Origin: Alphaproteobacteria bacterium
GTDB lineage: Bacteria; Pseudomonadota; Alphaproteobacteria; Kiloniellales; JAKSDN01
Length of the DNA: 6,260 nucleotides
NCBI GenBank assembly: GCA_030598385.1
Contig: JAUVQB010000093.1
Location: 1 to 6,260, forward strand
Direction of reading: 5' to 3'
Part shown: one piece after another, positions 1 through 6,108 of the stretch
Numbering within the stretch: position 1 is the first letter of the stretch
How the letters are laid out: every line of letters starts with the position of its first letter
Made by a program: the position numbers and the translations under genes
The notes under the pieces: model-generated
What the model saw: the letters and a program-made list of their open reading frames with translations, nothing else
What the model was told of the DNA's origin: nothing
The model's database searches: none

Positions 1-390
1 CGCGACGATCCGCCGCAGGACACCGTTCACGTAGGCTTTGAGCTCAGGCGCCGAGACCAGCCCGTATCCGCTCGACCGCTGGATCGCCAGGGCCGCAGGG
101 CGATCGGCGGCGAGCTCCTGGTAAACCTTCGGCTCGGGCGCCTCGAAGCGCTCGATGAAGGTCCCCTCCTCGGCGCTGTCTTCGTCGTCGTCGCCGAAAC
201 CGAATTTCAGGCCCTTGAACAGCTCCTTGACCTCGCCCGCGTCGACCGAGTCTTCCTTGTCGTCGGCAAAGACCGGGGTCTCCCGCCGGCCCTCGGCCAA
301 GGCCGCAACGCCGGCCGTGCCCAAGACAACGGCCAAGGCGACGGGCAAGGCGACGGCCACCGGGCTGGCTGGCGCAAACGCTGCCACCAT
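1..390 (-). CDS. Exported acidic protein, N-terminal part; possible M48-type metallopeptidase (runs off left edge)
   Basis: The first 130 codons of a gene that continues past the left edge of the window. The ATG at 390-388 shares one base with the upstream gene's TGA (TGATG), and a GGAG lies about 4 bases before it, so translation is probably coupled. Residues 10-32 are a long Ala/Val/Leu run ending ALA-EG, which reads as a Sec signal peptide. Residues 40-85 are very acidic, with a DDDED cluster near 73-77. At about 110-130 the text GLVSAPELKAYVNGVLRRI resembles the segment just before the catalytic domain in M48-family (BepA/YfgC-like) periplasmic metallopeptidases. The HExxH zinc motif would lie outside the window, so the peptidase assignment is an inference from this short segment. 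It could instead be another exported repeat-containing protein. That this is a real gene is fairly sure; its function is not. Confidence 0.6.
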   Translation of the reverse strand, partial: MVAAFAPASPVAVALPVALAVVLGTAGVAALAEGRRETPVFADDKEDSVDAGEVKELFKGLKFGFGDDDEDSAEEGTFIERFEAPEPKVYQELAADRPAALAIQRSSGYGLVSAPELKAYVNGVLRRIVA

Positions 391-758
391 CAGTCTCCGT
401 AACCGCGCGAGCCCGCGAGATCCTTGTCGGAGAAGTTCATGGCTTCCGGTGCAAGCGCCGAGCCTGTCGCCTTGGCGTCGACCTTCACGGTGCTGTCCAA
501 GACCCATACGCGATCGCTCTTGAACTCGACCAGATACATTCCGTTGTCGGAGACCTCCAGGATCGGCCAAGGAAGCGCCTGACCTGCGAGTTCTGCCTCA
601 ACGATATCCGATCTTTCGGACCCGAGATCCGCCGCCGCGAAGGTGGGAAGCGGCACCATGTTGAAATCGGTGACCCTGGTGGGTTTCGCCGACTGCGCCA
701 GCGCTCCGCCAATGGCCGACAGCCCGAGCAGGACGGCGGCAAGGATAGCGCCTCTCAT
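390..758 (-). CDS. Small exported protein of 122 residues, possible SH3-like domain
   Basis: I do not recognise a named family. The ATG at 758-756 overlaps the stop of the CHASE2 gene (ATGA). A strong Shine-Dalgarno, GGAGGAG, sits inside the last CHASE2 codons about 7 bases upstream, which fixes this start although the frame stays open far upstream. Residues 1-21 form a clear signal peptide (short basic start, hydrophobic core, ALA-Q cleavage site), so the product is probably periplasmic. The mature part is about 100 residues. Residues 62-94 (PWPILEVSDNGMYLVEF, then DRVWVLDSTVKV) alternate hydrophobic and polar positions with a Trp and Gly-turn pattern like a small beta barrel of the bacterial SH3 type. 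There are no cysteines and no catalytic motif. Coupling on both sides suggests it works with the CHASE2 protein and the downstream exported protein, perhaps as a binding subunit. That role is inferred. Confidence 0.75.
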   Translation of the reverse strand: MRGAILAAVLLGLSAIGGALAQSAKPTRVTDFNMVPLPTFAAADLGSERSDIVEAELAGQALPWPILEVSDNGMYLVEFKSDRVWVLDSTVKVDAKATGSALAPEAMNFSDKDLAGSRGYGD

Positions 759-2380
759 GTTCGCTCCTCCATGAAGATGATGGGTCCGAGTGACGGCACG
801 AAACGTTCCGTGATCGTGGTCGCCAAGCCCTCGGCGAAGCGGCCTTTGGCCACACCGCTCAAAGCCGTCATCAAGCCCCAATAGCCGAGCCAGTTCTTCG
901 GGCTGATCCCGGCCCACGAGTAAAGGACCCAACAGACAGCAACGATCGCCACGAACGTGCACAGATTGAACAGGAACCAGTATTTCCAGCGGCGCCACAG
1001 AATGCGGAAGTAGGCGAGGCCCCGCGCTTTGCCGGTGGAGATCCGATCGGCCCGCATGACTGGCACGCTTCGCGCGAACGCAACGACGATCAGCGCGAGC
1101 AGAACCGCCACTGCGATGCCGACGTACTGTGCTTCGATGTCGACACCGCTTATGGTCATCGACGAGCGCTTGTATTCGCCGCCAAAAGTCAAAAGGTTGT
1201 CGAGCGCCATGGCATGGAGATAGACGCCCGGAAGCTTGACGTGGGTCGGCGGCACAACCGCGTCCTCGAGGCCCGTCAGGTCCGCGCCGTAGAAAACGAA
1301 CTTTTGCTGCAAATGGATCCACAAAGCATTACGCAGCTTAGGATCCTCCGACGACTTCAACAGGTTGTGCGCGCCCAGCGTCGTCGTATAGGGGCACGTC
1401 TGCCGAAAGCTCAATTCCTCCGAATTGGAAAGAGCGCGCTTCGCCCAATCGACGATTCCCGAAGCGATGGGCAGGCAAAGGCGCTCGAGGCCCGAGTCCC
1501 TAGCCTTGCGCATCCACTCGTCGTTGACGGGATTGAGGCGATTGCTCCAAACCACCTCCATGGGGCCCGGCTTGTGAATATTCAATCGGGCCGGCAAGCT
1601 GAACTGGTCGCGGTACAATTCGAAGGCCGCCGTCAGTGCAACCGGAGACCCGGGGGACCCTGCATCGGTCCCCGCCGGACAGGCTTCGAATTCGTTGGGT
1701 CCCGCGACGCAGGCGCAAGCGCGACGGTCCCCGGGAAGCGTGCTGCACGGCTCGTAGGTGCGGCTCACGCCATCGTTGAGCGGATTGGCGATGCTCGTCA
1801 GCCGAGCTGCGGACAAATCGGAGCGAATCCAATCGATTTCGGTGCCCTCGGCTCGGCCGAAGTACAGGGGAATACCCGCGTCCTCGTAAGCCAATATCTC
1901 GTTTTGCAGCTGCTTTACGGTCGGGTCGTCGCGCTTGTCCGGGAATATGAAGTCGACCATGACCGCCTGGGGTCCCATGTCGCGGATGCTCTTTAGGATT
2001 TCGGCGTGCCTCCCCAGCTCCACAGGCCAAGTGGCCCGGAGGTGCTTGAGCGTGGCCTCGTTGAAGAGAACGACGGAAATACGCTCGCGTTGTTCCGTTG
2101 GATAGAGCGGACCGATCAGCACCCGGTAGGCCAAGTCCTGGGACGCCTTGGACGAGGCTTCACCCCATTGGAACGGATCCCACAGCACCAGGAACAGCGC
2201 GAGGCCAATATAGGCAGCACAGTGGAACCACCCGCGCAAACGGGGTTTGCCTGCAACCAGCTGCGCTTCGCCGATTACGCCGCCAGGTGGCATCTCGCCG
2301 CCGCCCGGCGATGACGATGATCGGGACTCCAGGCCAACGGCCGCGAGCTTTTCTTTCTCTGATCCTGAACTCGAAGACAC
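755..2380 (-). CDS. CHASE2 domain membrane sensor protein without an output domain
   Basis: 541 residues. CHASE2 is an extracytoplasmic sensory domain normally found in front of kinases or nucleotide cyclases. After a Ser/Gly-rich, low-complexity N-terminus (1-45), a membrane segment lies at about 54-70. The CHASE2 region covers about 75-405. Its typical blocks are RISVVLFNE (100-108), a PQAVMVDFIFPD block near 137-148, and FYGADLTGLEDAVVPP then LPGVYLHAMALDNLL at 363-397. More membrane segments follow at about 418-438 and 466-490, with a weaker one near 497-512. The protein then ends: no histidine kinase, GGDEF, cyclase or Ser/Thr kinase domain is present. Six periplasmic cysteines (212, 222, 224, 234, 302, 329) could form disulfides. 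The start is GTG with GGGGGA about 6 bases upstream; a later ATG at residue 30 is possible. It heads a translationally coupled operon with two exported proteins. The family is clear, the ligand unknown. Confidence 0.88.
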   Translation of the reverse strand: MSSSSGSEKEKLAAVGLESRSSSSPGGGEMPPGGVIGEAQLVAGKPRLRGWFHCAAYIGLALFLVLWDPFQWGEASSKASQDLAYRVLIGPLYPTEQRERISVVLFNEATLKHLRATWPVELGRHAEILKSIRDMGPQAVMVDFIFPDKRDDPTVKQLQNEILAYEDAGIPLYFGRAEGTEIDWIRSDLSAARLTSIANPLNDGVSRTYEPCSTLPGDRRACACVAGPNEFEACPAGTDAGSPGSPVALTAAFELYRDQFSLPARLNIHKPGPMEVVWSNRLNPVNDEWMRKARDSGLERLCLPIASGIVDWAKRALSNSEELSFRQTCPYTTTLGAHNLLKSSEDPKLRNALWIHLQQKFVFYGADLTGLEDAVVPPTHVKLPGVYLHAMALDNLLTFGGEYKRSSMTISGVDIEAQYVGIAVAVLLALIVVAFARSVPVMRADRISTGKARGLAYFRILWRRWKYWFLFNLCTFVAIVAVCWVLYSWAGISPKNWLGYWGLMTALSGVAKGRFAEGLATTITERFVPSLGPIIFMEERT

Positions 2381-2646
2381 CCCAAATCCCCCAGATCCGG
2401 TGTCGTCTCGCCAGCAAGGCAGCGTGCTTATCGTTCTGCCATCAACTTTAGCGGCATTGAAGCACAGACATTGCTTGAATTGCCAGAAAGAAATACTCGC
2501 TTTAGGATTCTAGCCGTCACGACTGACTGTTTGATTATCCGCAAAAGCGTCCTACGACCAAAAAGTTGGCGATGGCGCCCCGACACCGGCACGCCGGAGG
2601 CGATCGAAAACGCGCTCGACGCCTACTCGGGGTAGCGATCGGTGGC
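2381..2646. other. Intergenic, relatively AT-rich; probable promoter region and possible coding remnant
   Basis: About 266 bases between the CHASE2 start and the structured repeat. The part at about 2430-2560 is clearly richer in A/T than the rest of the window and should carry the promoter of the CHASE2 operon, read on the minus strand. A TAGAAT (minus strand, near 2507-2512) could be a -10 box, but no convincing -35 box is seen at the right spacing, so I do not call a promoter. On the plus strand a frame is open from 2369 to a TAG at 2633-2635 without ATG or GTG. Its last 25 or so codons (ending RPDTGTPEAIENALDAYSG) have almost only G/C in third positions, as real genes here do. It may be the tail of a decayed gene; its identity is unknown. 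Confidence 0.4.
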
Positions 2647-2682
2647 TTAATACCAAGTCTCGATGATACTGACTCATAGGGA
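2647..2682 (+). repeat. Left terminal inverted repeat of the MITE-like element
   Basis: Imperfect inverted copy of 2904-2938. The conserved core is TACCAA, then TC, GATGAT, TGA and CCATAGGGA-like text ending in CATAGGGA. Four substitutions and one single-base gap separate the two ends. It abuts the GTGGC at 2642-2646. Confidence 0.75.
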
Positions 2683-2687
2683 CGTCA

Positions 2688-2783
2688 TTTCAGAGCTTTC
2701 GGCTAGGAGCCCGATCCGCAGCGATGCCCCATGGATTCCCGGGCATCGGAAGGGTCGGGCGACGCGGTCCGAAAGCTCTGAAA
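2688..2783. repeat. Internal nested hairpin 1 of the element
   Basis: Outer stem TTTCAGAGCTTTCGG (2688-2702) is perfectly complementary to 2769-2783 (15 bp). Inside it, GCCCGATCC (2709-2717) faces GGGTCGGGC (2752-2760) with a single T-G wobble. The innermost CGATGCCC (2722-2729) faces GGGCATCG (2741-2748) perfectly across an 11-base loop. Three stems lie coaxially, separated by unpaired bulges. Confidence 0.8.
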
Positions 2784-2797
2784 AGACGCAAGTTCTG

Positions 2798-2903
2798 TCG
2801 CCCCTGGGACGCGTCGGAGGGCGTCAGCAAGCCTTGGAGATGTCCCGCATCGCCCCCGGATCGACCCGCGGCTTGCTTCCTACCCGACACGGCCCAGGGG
2901 CGA
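2798..2903. repeat. Internal nested hairpin 2 of the element
   Basis: Outer stem TCGCCCCTGGG (2798-2808) pairs perfectly with 2893-2903 (11 bp). Next, CGCGTCGG (2810-2817) faces CCGACACG (2884-2891) with one mismatch. Further in, AGCAAGCC (2826-2833) pairs perfectly with GGCTTGCT (2870-2877). It directly abuts the right terminal repeat. Confidence 0.78.
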
Positions 2904-2938
2904 TCCCTATGGGTCATTATCATCAAGATTTGGTATAA
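2904..2938 (-). repeat. Right terminal inverted repeat of the MITE-like element
   Basis: Inverted partner of 2647-2682. Read on the minus strand it begins TTATACCAAATCTTGATGAT and ends CCCATAGGGA. It is followed on the plus strand by GTGGC (2939-2943), matching the pentamer before the left end. Confidence 0.75.
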
Positions 2939-3064
2939 GTGGCCGCGCGTTCAATCCCCCCGGCCCCGCCGCGCCGCATCACTCTCGCTCTCGCAGGTGA
3001 GATAGGCGTCGCGCACCCGGTCCGTGGTGTCGGTCGGCTATCGGCTGTTTCGCGCTCCGCCCCG

Positions 3065-4708
3065 CTATTTGGTGAAGCGGTCGAGCACGTTCCGCGTGAT
3101 CCTTTCGACGAAGGGATCGCGGTCGATCAGGCCGGCGACCCATTCGCAGGTGCCGGCGTGGAAGACCTCGCCGCGGCCCTTGGGAAAGTTGACGATCATG
3201 CCGTTGCCGCGCGCCACACGGTCGAGGGTCTCGGGCGTCGCCTCGCCATGGAGGGTCTCGGCGATGAAACGGGCGTCGTAGTCCGCCACGAAAGGCTCGT
3301 GGTCCGGGTTGCCGTGCTCCTCCTCCACGTTGGTGGCGAGGCCCAGGGCGAGAACCTCCAGGTCCTCCGGCGCACCGTCCGCGCCGGTCGGAATCGGCAG
3401 GCCGTCTCGGACGATGTGATCGAGGCCGTCGACCTCGTAGCCGAAGATCCGCGACGCGGCGCCGAACACGTCGCCGTAATAGAGGTCGCTGCCGGCAAAG
3501 GCCCAATGATCCGGCCGGTAGACGGTGAAGCCGCCGGCACCGCGCGGGCACATGCCGCCCCAGCCGGCATACATGCCGCGCGTCGCGTTGAGGCCGAAGG
3601 TGCGCGCGCCCGGCCGGCCGACCTCCGGCGCTTCCCAGCAGTCGGTTGTGAGATGGGCCTCTGGGCCGCCGTGGTAAGGGTCTTCCGCCCGGGCGCGATA
3701 TTTGTAGCAGACCTGGGTACGGCCTTCGTCCTCGAGGCGGATTTGCCAGAGGAAGTTGCCGGCAAAGCGGGCGACCCGGCCGCCGGCCTCAACATAGGCG
3801 TCGACCGCGTCGCGCATCTGCCACGACCAGTACTCGTCGTGGCCGACGAAAAGGACGCACTTGTAAGGCGCCAATAAGCCGGGGTTGAAGTGGAGGTCGG
3901 TGAGGCTCGCCAGGTCGACCCGGTAGCCCTGGTCTTCCAGCCAGCAGAGGAAGGGCCGCTCGTAGCTCGCCCAGCCGGCCGAGGCGTATTTCTTGGAATA
4001 ACCGTTGGCGTAGGCCCATTCCATGTGGGGATAGCGCGGTGGGGCGCCCGGCGCGAGAGGCTCGCGCGGCGGGATGCGCGGCGCCCCCACCGGCAGGCGC
4101 ACGAAGCCGCGGCTCATCGGCCGGTCGAGGCTGAGCACCGGCGAATAGAGATTGCCCTCCGGCCCGGTGATGCCCTCGTAATGGTTGGAGCCGCCCCAGT
4201 CGTTGTAGGCGGTCCAGGTGCCGGTCGCCGCCACCAGCAAGAGCGGCGCGGCGGACTCTGCACCGGCCGACCGCAGCAGAAAGACATGATGCTGGGTGAA
4301 GGTGGCGCCGTCCTGGCCGTGGGCGACCGCCTCCACGAGATAACCGCCGGAGCGCCAGTCGGACGGAATCGCCAGCTCGTAGGCGACCGGCCAGCCGCAG
4401 CCCGTCACCGAGCAGTCGGGGAGCGCCGGATGGAATCGGCCCACGAGTCCCTCGGCCCGGTGCACCGCCTCGGGCCGGGCGCCATCGCGCAGGATGGTCA
4501 GATCGTAACGCTCGGCCGTGGTGCTGATGTGAAGCCCGAGGGTCTCGCCGGGAGCATAGGAGAGCCGGTCGCTGTAGCACCAGATCTCCAGCTCGTCGGG
4601 GTCGTTGCTGGCCTTCTCGTAAAAGTTTTCGAAAACGGCGTTCGGCCAGACCGCGCCACCCGCGATACCCCGCCTTGGGTGTCCCCCGCCTTTGCCCTGC
4701 TCGGCCAT
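3065..4708 (-). CDS. N,N-dimethylformamidase large (beta) subunit family protein
   Basis: 547 residues, no signal peptide, so cytoplasmic. The family's characterised member hydrolyses N,N-dimethylformamide to dimethylamine and formate, using a mononuclear iron held by two tyrosines and a glutamate. Family-like blocks are TGTWTAYNDWGGSNHY (162-177), LSLDRPMSRG (192-201), VGHDEYWSWQMRDAVDAY (288-305) followed by AGGRVARFAGNFLWQIR (308-324), YGDVFGAASRIFGYEVDG (411-428) and a C-terminal VNFPKGRGEVFHAGT (506-520). Y293 in HDEYW, Y335 or Y337, and E425 are candidate iron ligands, but I cannot align them here. The true enzyme's large subunit is about 760 residues and is paired with a small alpha subunit. 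This protein is about 200 residues shorter and no small-subunit gene is adjacent, so the real substrate may be another amide. The ATG at 4708 has AGAGG about 5 bases upstream; 57 bases separate it from the carbonic anhydrase stop. Confidence 0.82.
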   Translation of the reverse strand: MAEQGKGGGHPRRGIAGGAVWPNAVFENFYEKASNDPDELEIWCYSDRLSYAPGETLGLHISTTAERYDLTILRDGARPEAVHRAEGLVGRFHPALPDCSVTGCGWPVAYELAIPSDWRSGGYLVEAVAHGQDGATFTQHHVFLLRSAGAESAAPLLLVAATGTWTAYNDWGGSNHYEGITGPEGNLYSPVLSLDRPMSRGFVRLPVGAPRIPPREPLAPGAPPRYPHMEWAYANGYSKKYASAGWASYERPFLCWLEDQGYRVDLASLTDLHFNPGLLAPYKCVLFVGHDEYWSWQMRDAVDAYVEAGGRVARFAGNFLWQIRLEDEGRTQVCYKYRARAEDPYHGGPEAHLTTDCWEAPEVGRPGARTFGLNATRGMYAGWGGMCPRGAGGFTVYRPDHWAFAGSDLYYGDVFGAASRIFGYEVDGLDHIVRDGLPIPTGADGAPEDLEVLALGLATNVEEEHGNPDHEPFVADYDARFIAETLHGEATPETLDRVARGNGMIVNFPKGRGEVFHAGTCEWVAGLIDRDPFVERITRNVLDRFTK

Positions 4709-4765
4709 GGCCGCCTCTAAAGGTATTCGCTTCGTGAAGTCACCGCGCCGGCCCGCGCCATGGCG

Positions 4766-5314
4766 CTAACGGTCGCCGTAGGCGGCGCCGAGCTTCACGT
4801 AGTGGCGGGTGAGATACGCCATCTCCTCCAGCTCGTCGGGCCTCAGATCCCGCACATGGCGCGCCGGGCTGCCGGCCCAGAGCTGGCCCGACGGCACCCG
4901 CTTGCCGGGCGTCAGGAGCGCGCCCGCCGCCAGCATGGCGCGGCTCTCCACCACCGCCAGGTCCATCACCACGGCTCGCATGCCCACGAAGCTCTCGTCC
5001 TCCAGGGTACAGGCGTGAATGAGCGCCAGATGGCCGATGGTGACGTCGTCGCCGATCACGGTCGGCATGCCGCCGCCGGTCTCCCGGTAGTCGCCGTCCG
5101 GGTCGTGATTGCAGTGGACGATGGTGCCGTCCTGGATATTGGTGTTGCGGCCGACGCGGATCATGTTGAGGTCGGCGCGCAGGACGCAGCCGTACCAGAT
5201 CGAGGCTCCTGTCCCCACCTCGACGTCGCCGATGAGGGTCGCCGTCTCGGCGACAAAGGCATCCGCAGCGACTTTCGGCGTCATGCCGTCGAACGGCAGG
5301 ATCACTCCGGTCAT
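4766..5314 (-). CDS. Gamma-class carbonic anhydrase / YrdA-like hexapeptide-repeat protein
   Basis: 182 residues, the usual size for this family, whose trimeric left-handed beta-helix may bind a metal and interconvert CO2 and bicarbonate. Hexapeptide-type turns run from about 18 to 135 (for example IGDVEVGTGASIW and IGDDVTIGH). The three expected zinc or iron ligands are present: H67 in DGTIVHCNH, H95 in TIGH and H100 in LIHAC, with the correct five-residue spacing of the last two. The C-terminal SGQLWAGSPARHVRDL is a hallmark of the YrdA/PaaY branch, followed by a helix with a conserved Y. Many members of this branch have weak or no measured anhydrase activity. The ATG at 5314 is chosen because GGGGAGG lies 7 bases upstream and homology begins here; the frame happens to stay open far into the upstream gene. 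Cytoplasmic. Confidence 0.93.
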   Translation of the reverse strand: MTGVILPFDGMTPKVAADAFVAETATLIGDVEVGTGASIWYGCVLRADLNMIRVGRNTNIQDGTIVHCNHDPDGDYRETGGGMPTVIGDDVTIGHLALIHACTLEDESFVGMRAVVMDLAVVESRAMLAAGALLTPGKRVPSGQLWAGSPARHVRDLRPDELEEMAYLTRHYVKLGAAYGDR

Positions 5315-5325
5315 GGCAGCGCCTC

Positions 5326-5344
5326 CCCTCTCGATTGTCGAGGG
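5326..5344 (-). promoter_or_regulatory. Small hairpin overlapping the ribosome binding site of the carbonic anhydrase gene
   Basis: On the minus strand CCCTCGA (5344-5338), loop CAA, then TCGAGAGGG (5334-5326) can pair with one bulged A. Its 3' arm shares three G with the Shine-Dalgarno GGGGAGG (5328-5322). It could lower translation when folded; no ligand or T-tract is visible and it may be chance. Confidence 0.25.
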
Positions 5345-5388
5345 CGGTGTGTAACATGACCGCTCCAATGGGCAAAGCGCCCCGGCCG

Positions 5389-6108
5389 CTACGACATCGC
5401 CTCCGCCCGGGCGACCAGGAGCCCGTCTTGCTCGGTCACGCGGACCGCGAAGGGATAGCGGTCGAGGGTGAGGCAGGCCTCGATGTCGGCGGCGGTGAGG
5501 TCGGCGAAGAGGCGCTTGGTCTCGCCCGGTTTTCCGAGCAGGGAATTGAGCGCGGCGACGAAGGCGCCCTTGTCCGGCGTTCGGCCCTCCAGCCGGCCGC
5601 GCAGGTAGAGCGCGCAGAGTTCGTCCTCGTCGGTGCGAATGCGATCGTGGTAGCCCATGGCCACGAGAGCGACGGGCGCCTCCGACGGGCCGGCCAGAAG
5701 CGCCCGAACCGTCGCCTCCGCCGTGACGAAGGCCCCGGCATAGATTCGCTCCGCCCCCGCCGCCGCGGCGGCCGCGATGCCCCGGGTGCCGTTGGTGGTG
5801 GTTTGGATGAGGACCGCGCCCACTAGATCCGCGGCCAGGTCCGCCGTCGCGATCTCGCACGGCGAGTTGCCGAAGTCGAAGCCCTCGGGCTTCGCGCCGC
5901 CGCGCTCGCCCATGCAATAGCGCCCCACCCCTTGGTCCCGCAGCCGAACGGCGTGGCCCAGATCGTCGACCATGACGATGGCCTCGGCGCCGCGCGACAG
6001 GGCAACGGCGGCGGTCGTGAAGGCGCGAAACACGTCGATCACCACGACGCTGCCCGCAGCGACGGCCGCGCCTTTCGAGAAGGAGCCGACAGTTATGGAC
6101 CCCGTCAC
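5389..6108 (-). CDS. comB: 2-phosphosulfolactate phosphatase family protein (ComB)
   Basis: 239 residues, full family length. ComB removes phosphate from 2-phosphosulfolactate, a Mg-dependent step of coenzyme M synthesis in methanogens; in bacteria the family is common without that pathway. Diagnostic blocks are [13 protein letters not shown] (21-33), [18 protein letters not shown] (66-83), QTTTNGTRG (102-110) and [11 protein letters not shown] (159-169). These carry the acidic and glycine-rich positions of the family's active site. No signal peptide is seen, so cytoplasmic. The start is GTG at 6108, overlapping the argC stop as GTGA. No Shine-Dalgarno is evident, so it probably relies on ribosomes finishing argC. 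It ends 74 bases before the carbonic anhydrase ATG. The family call is secure; the substrate in this organism is unknown. Confidence 0.9.
   Translation of the reverse strand: MTGSITVGSFSKGAAVAAGSVVVIDVFRAFTTAAVALSRGAEAIVMVDDLGHAVRLRDQGVGRYCMGERGGAKPEGFDFGNSPCEIATADLAADLVGAVLIQTTTNGTRGIAAAAAAGAERIYAGAFVTAEATVRALLAGPSEAPVALVAMGYHDRIRTDEDELCALYLRGRLEGRTPDKGAFVAALNSLLGKPGETKRLFADLTAADIEACLTLDRYPFAVRVTEQDGLLVARAEAMS

Larger units (their letters stand above)
2647..2938. mobile_element. MITE-like structured repeat element with terminal inverted repeats
   Basis: A 292-bp non-coding element. The left end (2647-2682, starting TTAATACCAAGTCTCGATG) and the reverse complement of the right end (2904-2938, starting TTATACCAAATCTTGATG) match at 31 of 36 aligned positions with one gap. 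Identical GTGGC pentamers flank it at 2642-2646 and 2939-2943, a candidate target duplication. Between the ends are two independent long hairpins: 2688-2783, with a perfect 15-bp stem, and 2798-2903, with a perfect 11-bp stem. Each contains further nested stems. The whole element could therefore fold as a Y. No transposase frame is present, so movement would need an enzyme supplied elsewhere. The structure is seen directly; the mobile-element reading is inferred, and an RNA-level role is an alternative. Confidence 0.72.

Noticed and set aside
390..1322. 310-residue open frame on the minus strand
   Set aside because: Only the last 122 residues are protein-like, beginning with a signal peptide and strong Shine-Dalgarno at 758. 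The rest is a shadow of the CHASE2 gene.
1214..1996. 260-residue plus-strand open frame
   Set aside because: Antisense shadow of the CHASE2 gene, with no recognisable domain.
2663..2938. Open frames of 78 to 93 residues inside the repeat element
   Set aside because: They run through self-complementary stems, resemble no transposase and lack supporting start signals; better explained by high GC.
2647..2938. Strand preference of the element's folding as evidence for an RNA
   Set aside because: Counting which mismatches become G-U pairs on each strand gives a near tie (about three on plus, two on minus), so no strand is favoured.
2949..2957. GTTCAATCC resembling a tRNA T-loop
   Set aside because: The flanking bases do not form a T-stem, and no acceptor, D or anticodon arm can be built, with or without removal of the repeat element.
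2951..3016. 21-codon minus-strand frame (GTG start) downstream of the amidase gene
   Set aside because: Too short, no Shine-Dalgarno, no recognisable content. No clear terminator with a T-tract was seen in 2944-3064 either.
2939..4720. Long plus-strand open frames (2939-3877 and 3890-4720)
   Set aside because: They lie opposite the amidase-family gene, which has recognisable conserved blocks. Open antisense frames are expected at this GC content.
4766..5917. 383-residue open frame on the minus strand containing the carbonic anhydrase
   Set aside because: The first 200 residues are Arg/Gly/His-rich shadow text antiparallel in phase to the real comB-like gene. Homology and a strong Shine-Dalgarno place the start at 5314.
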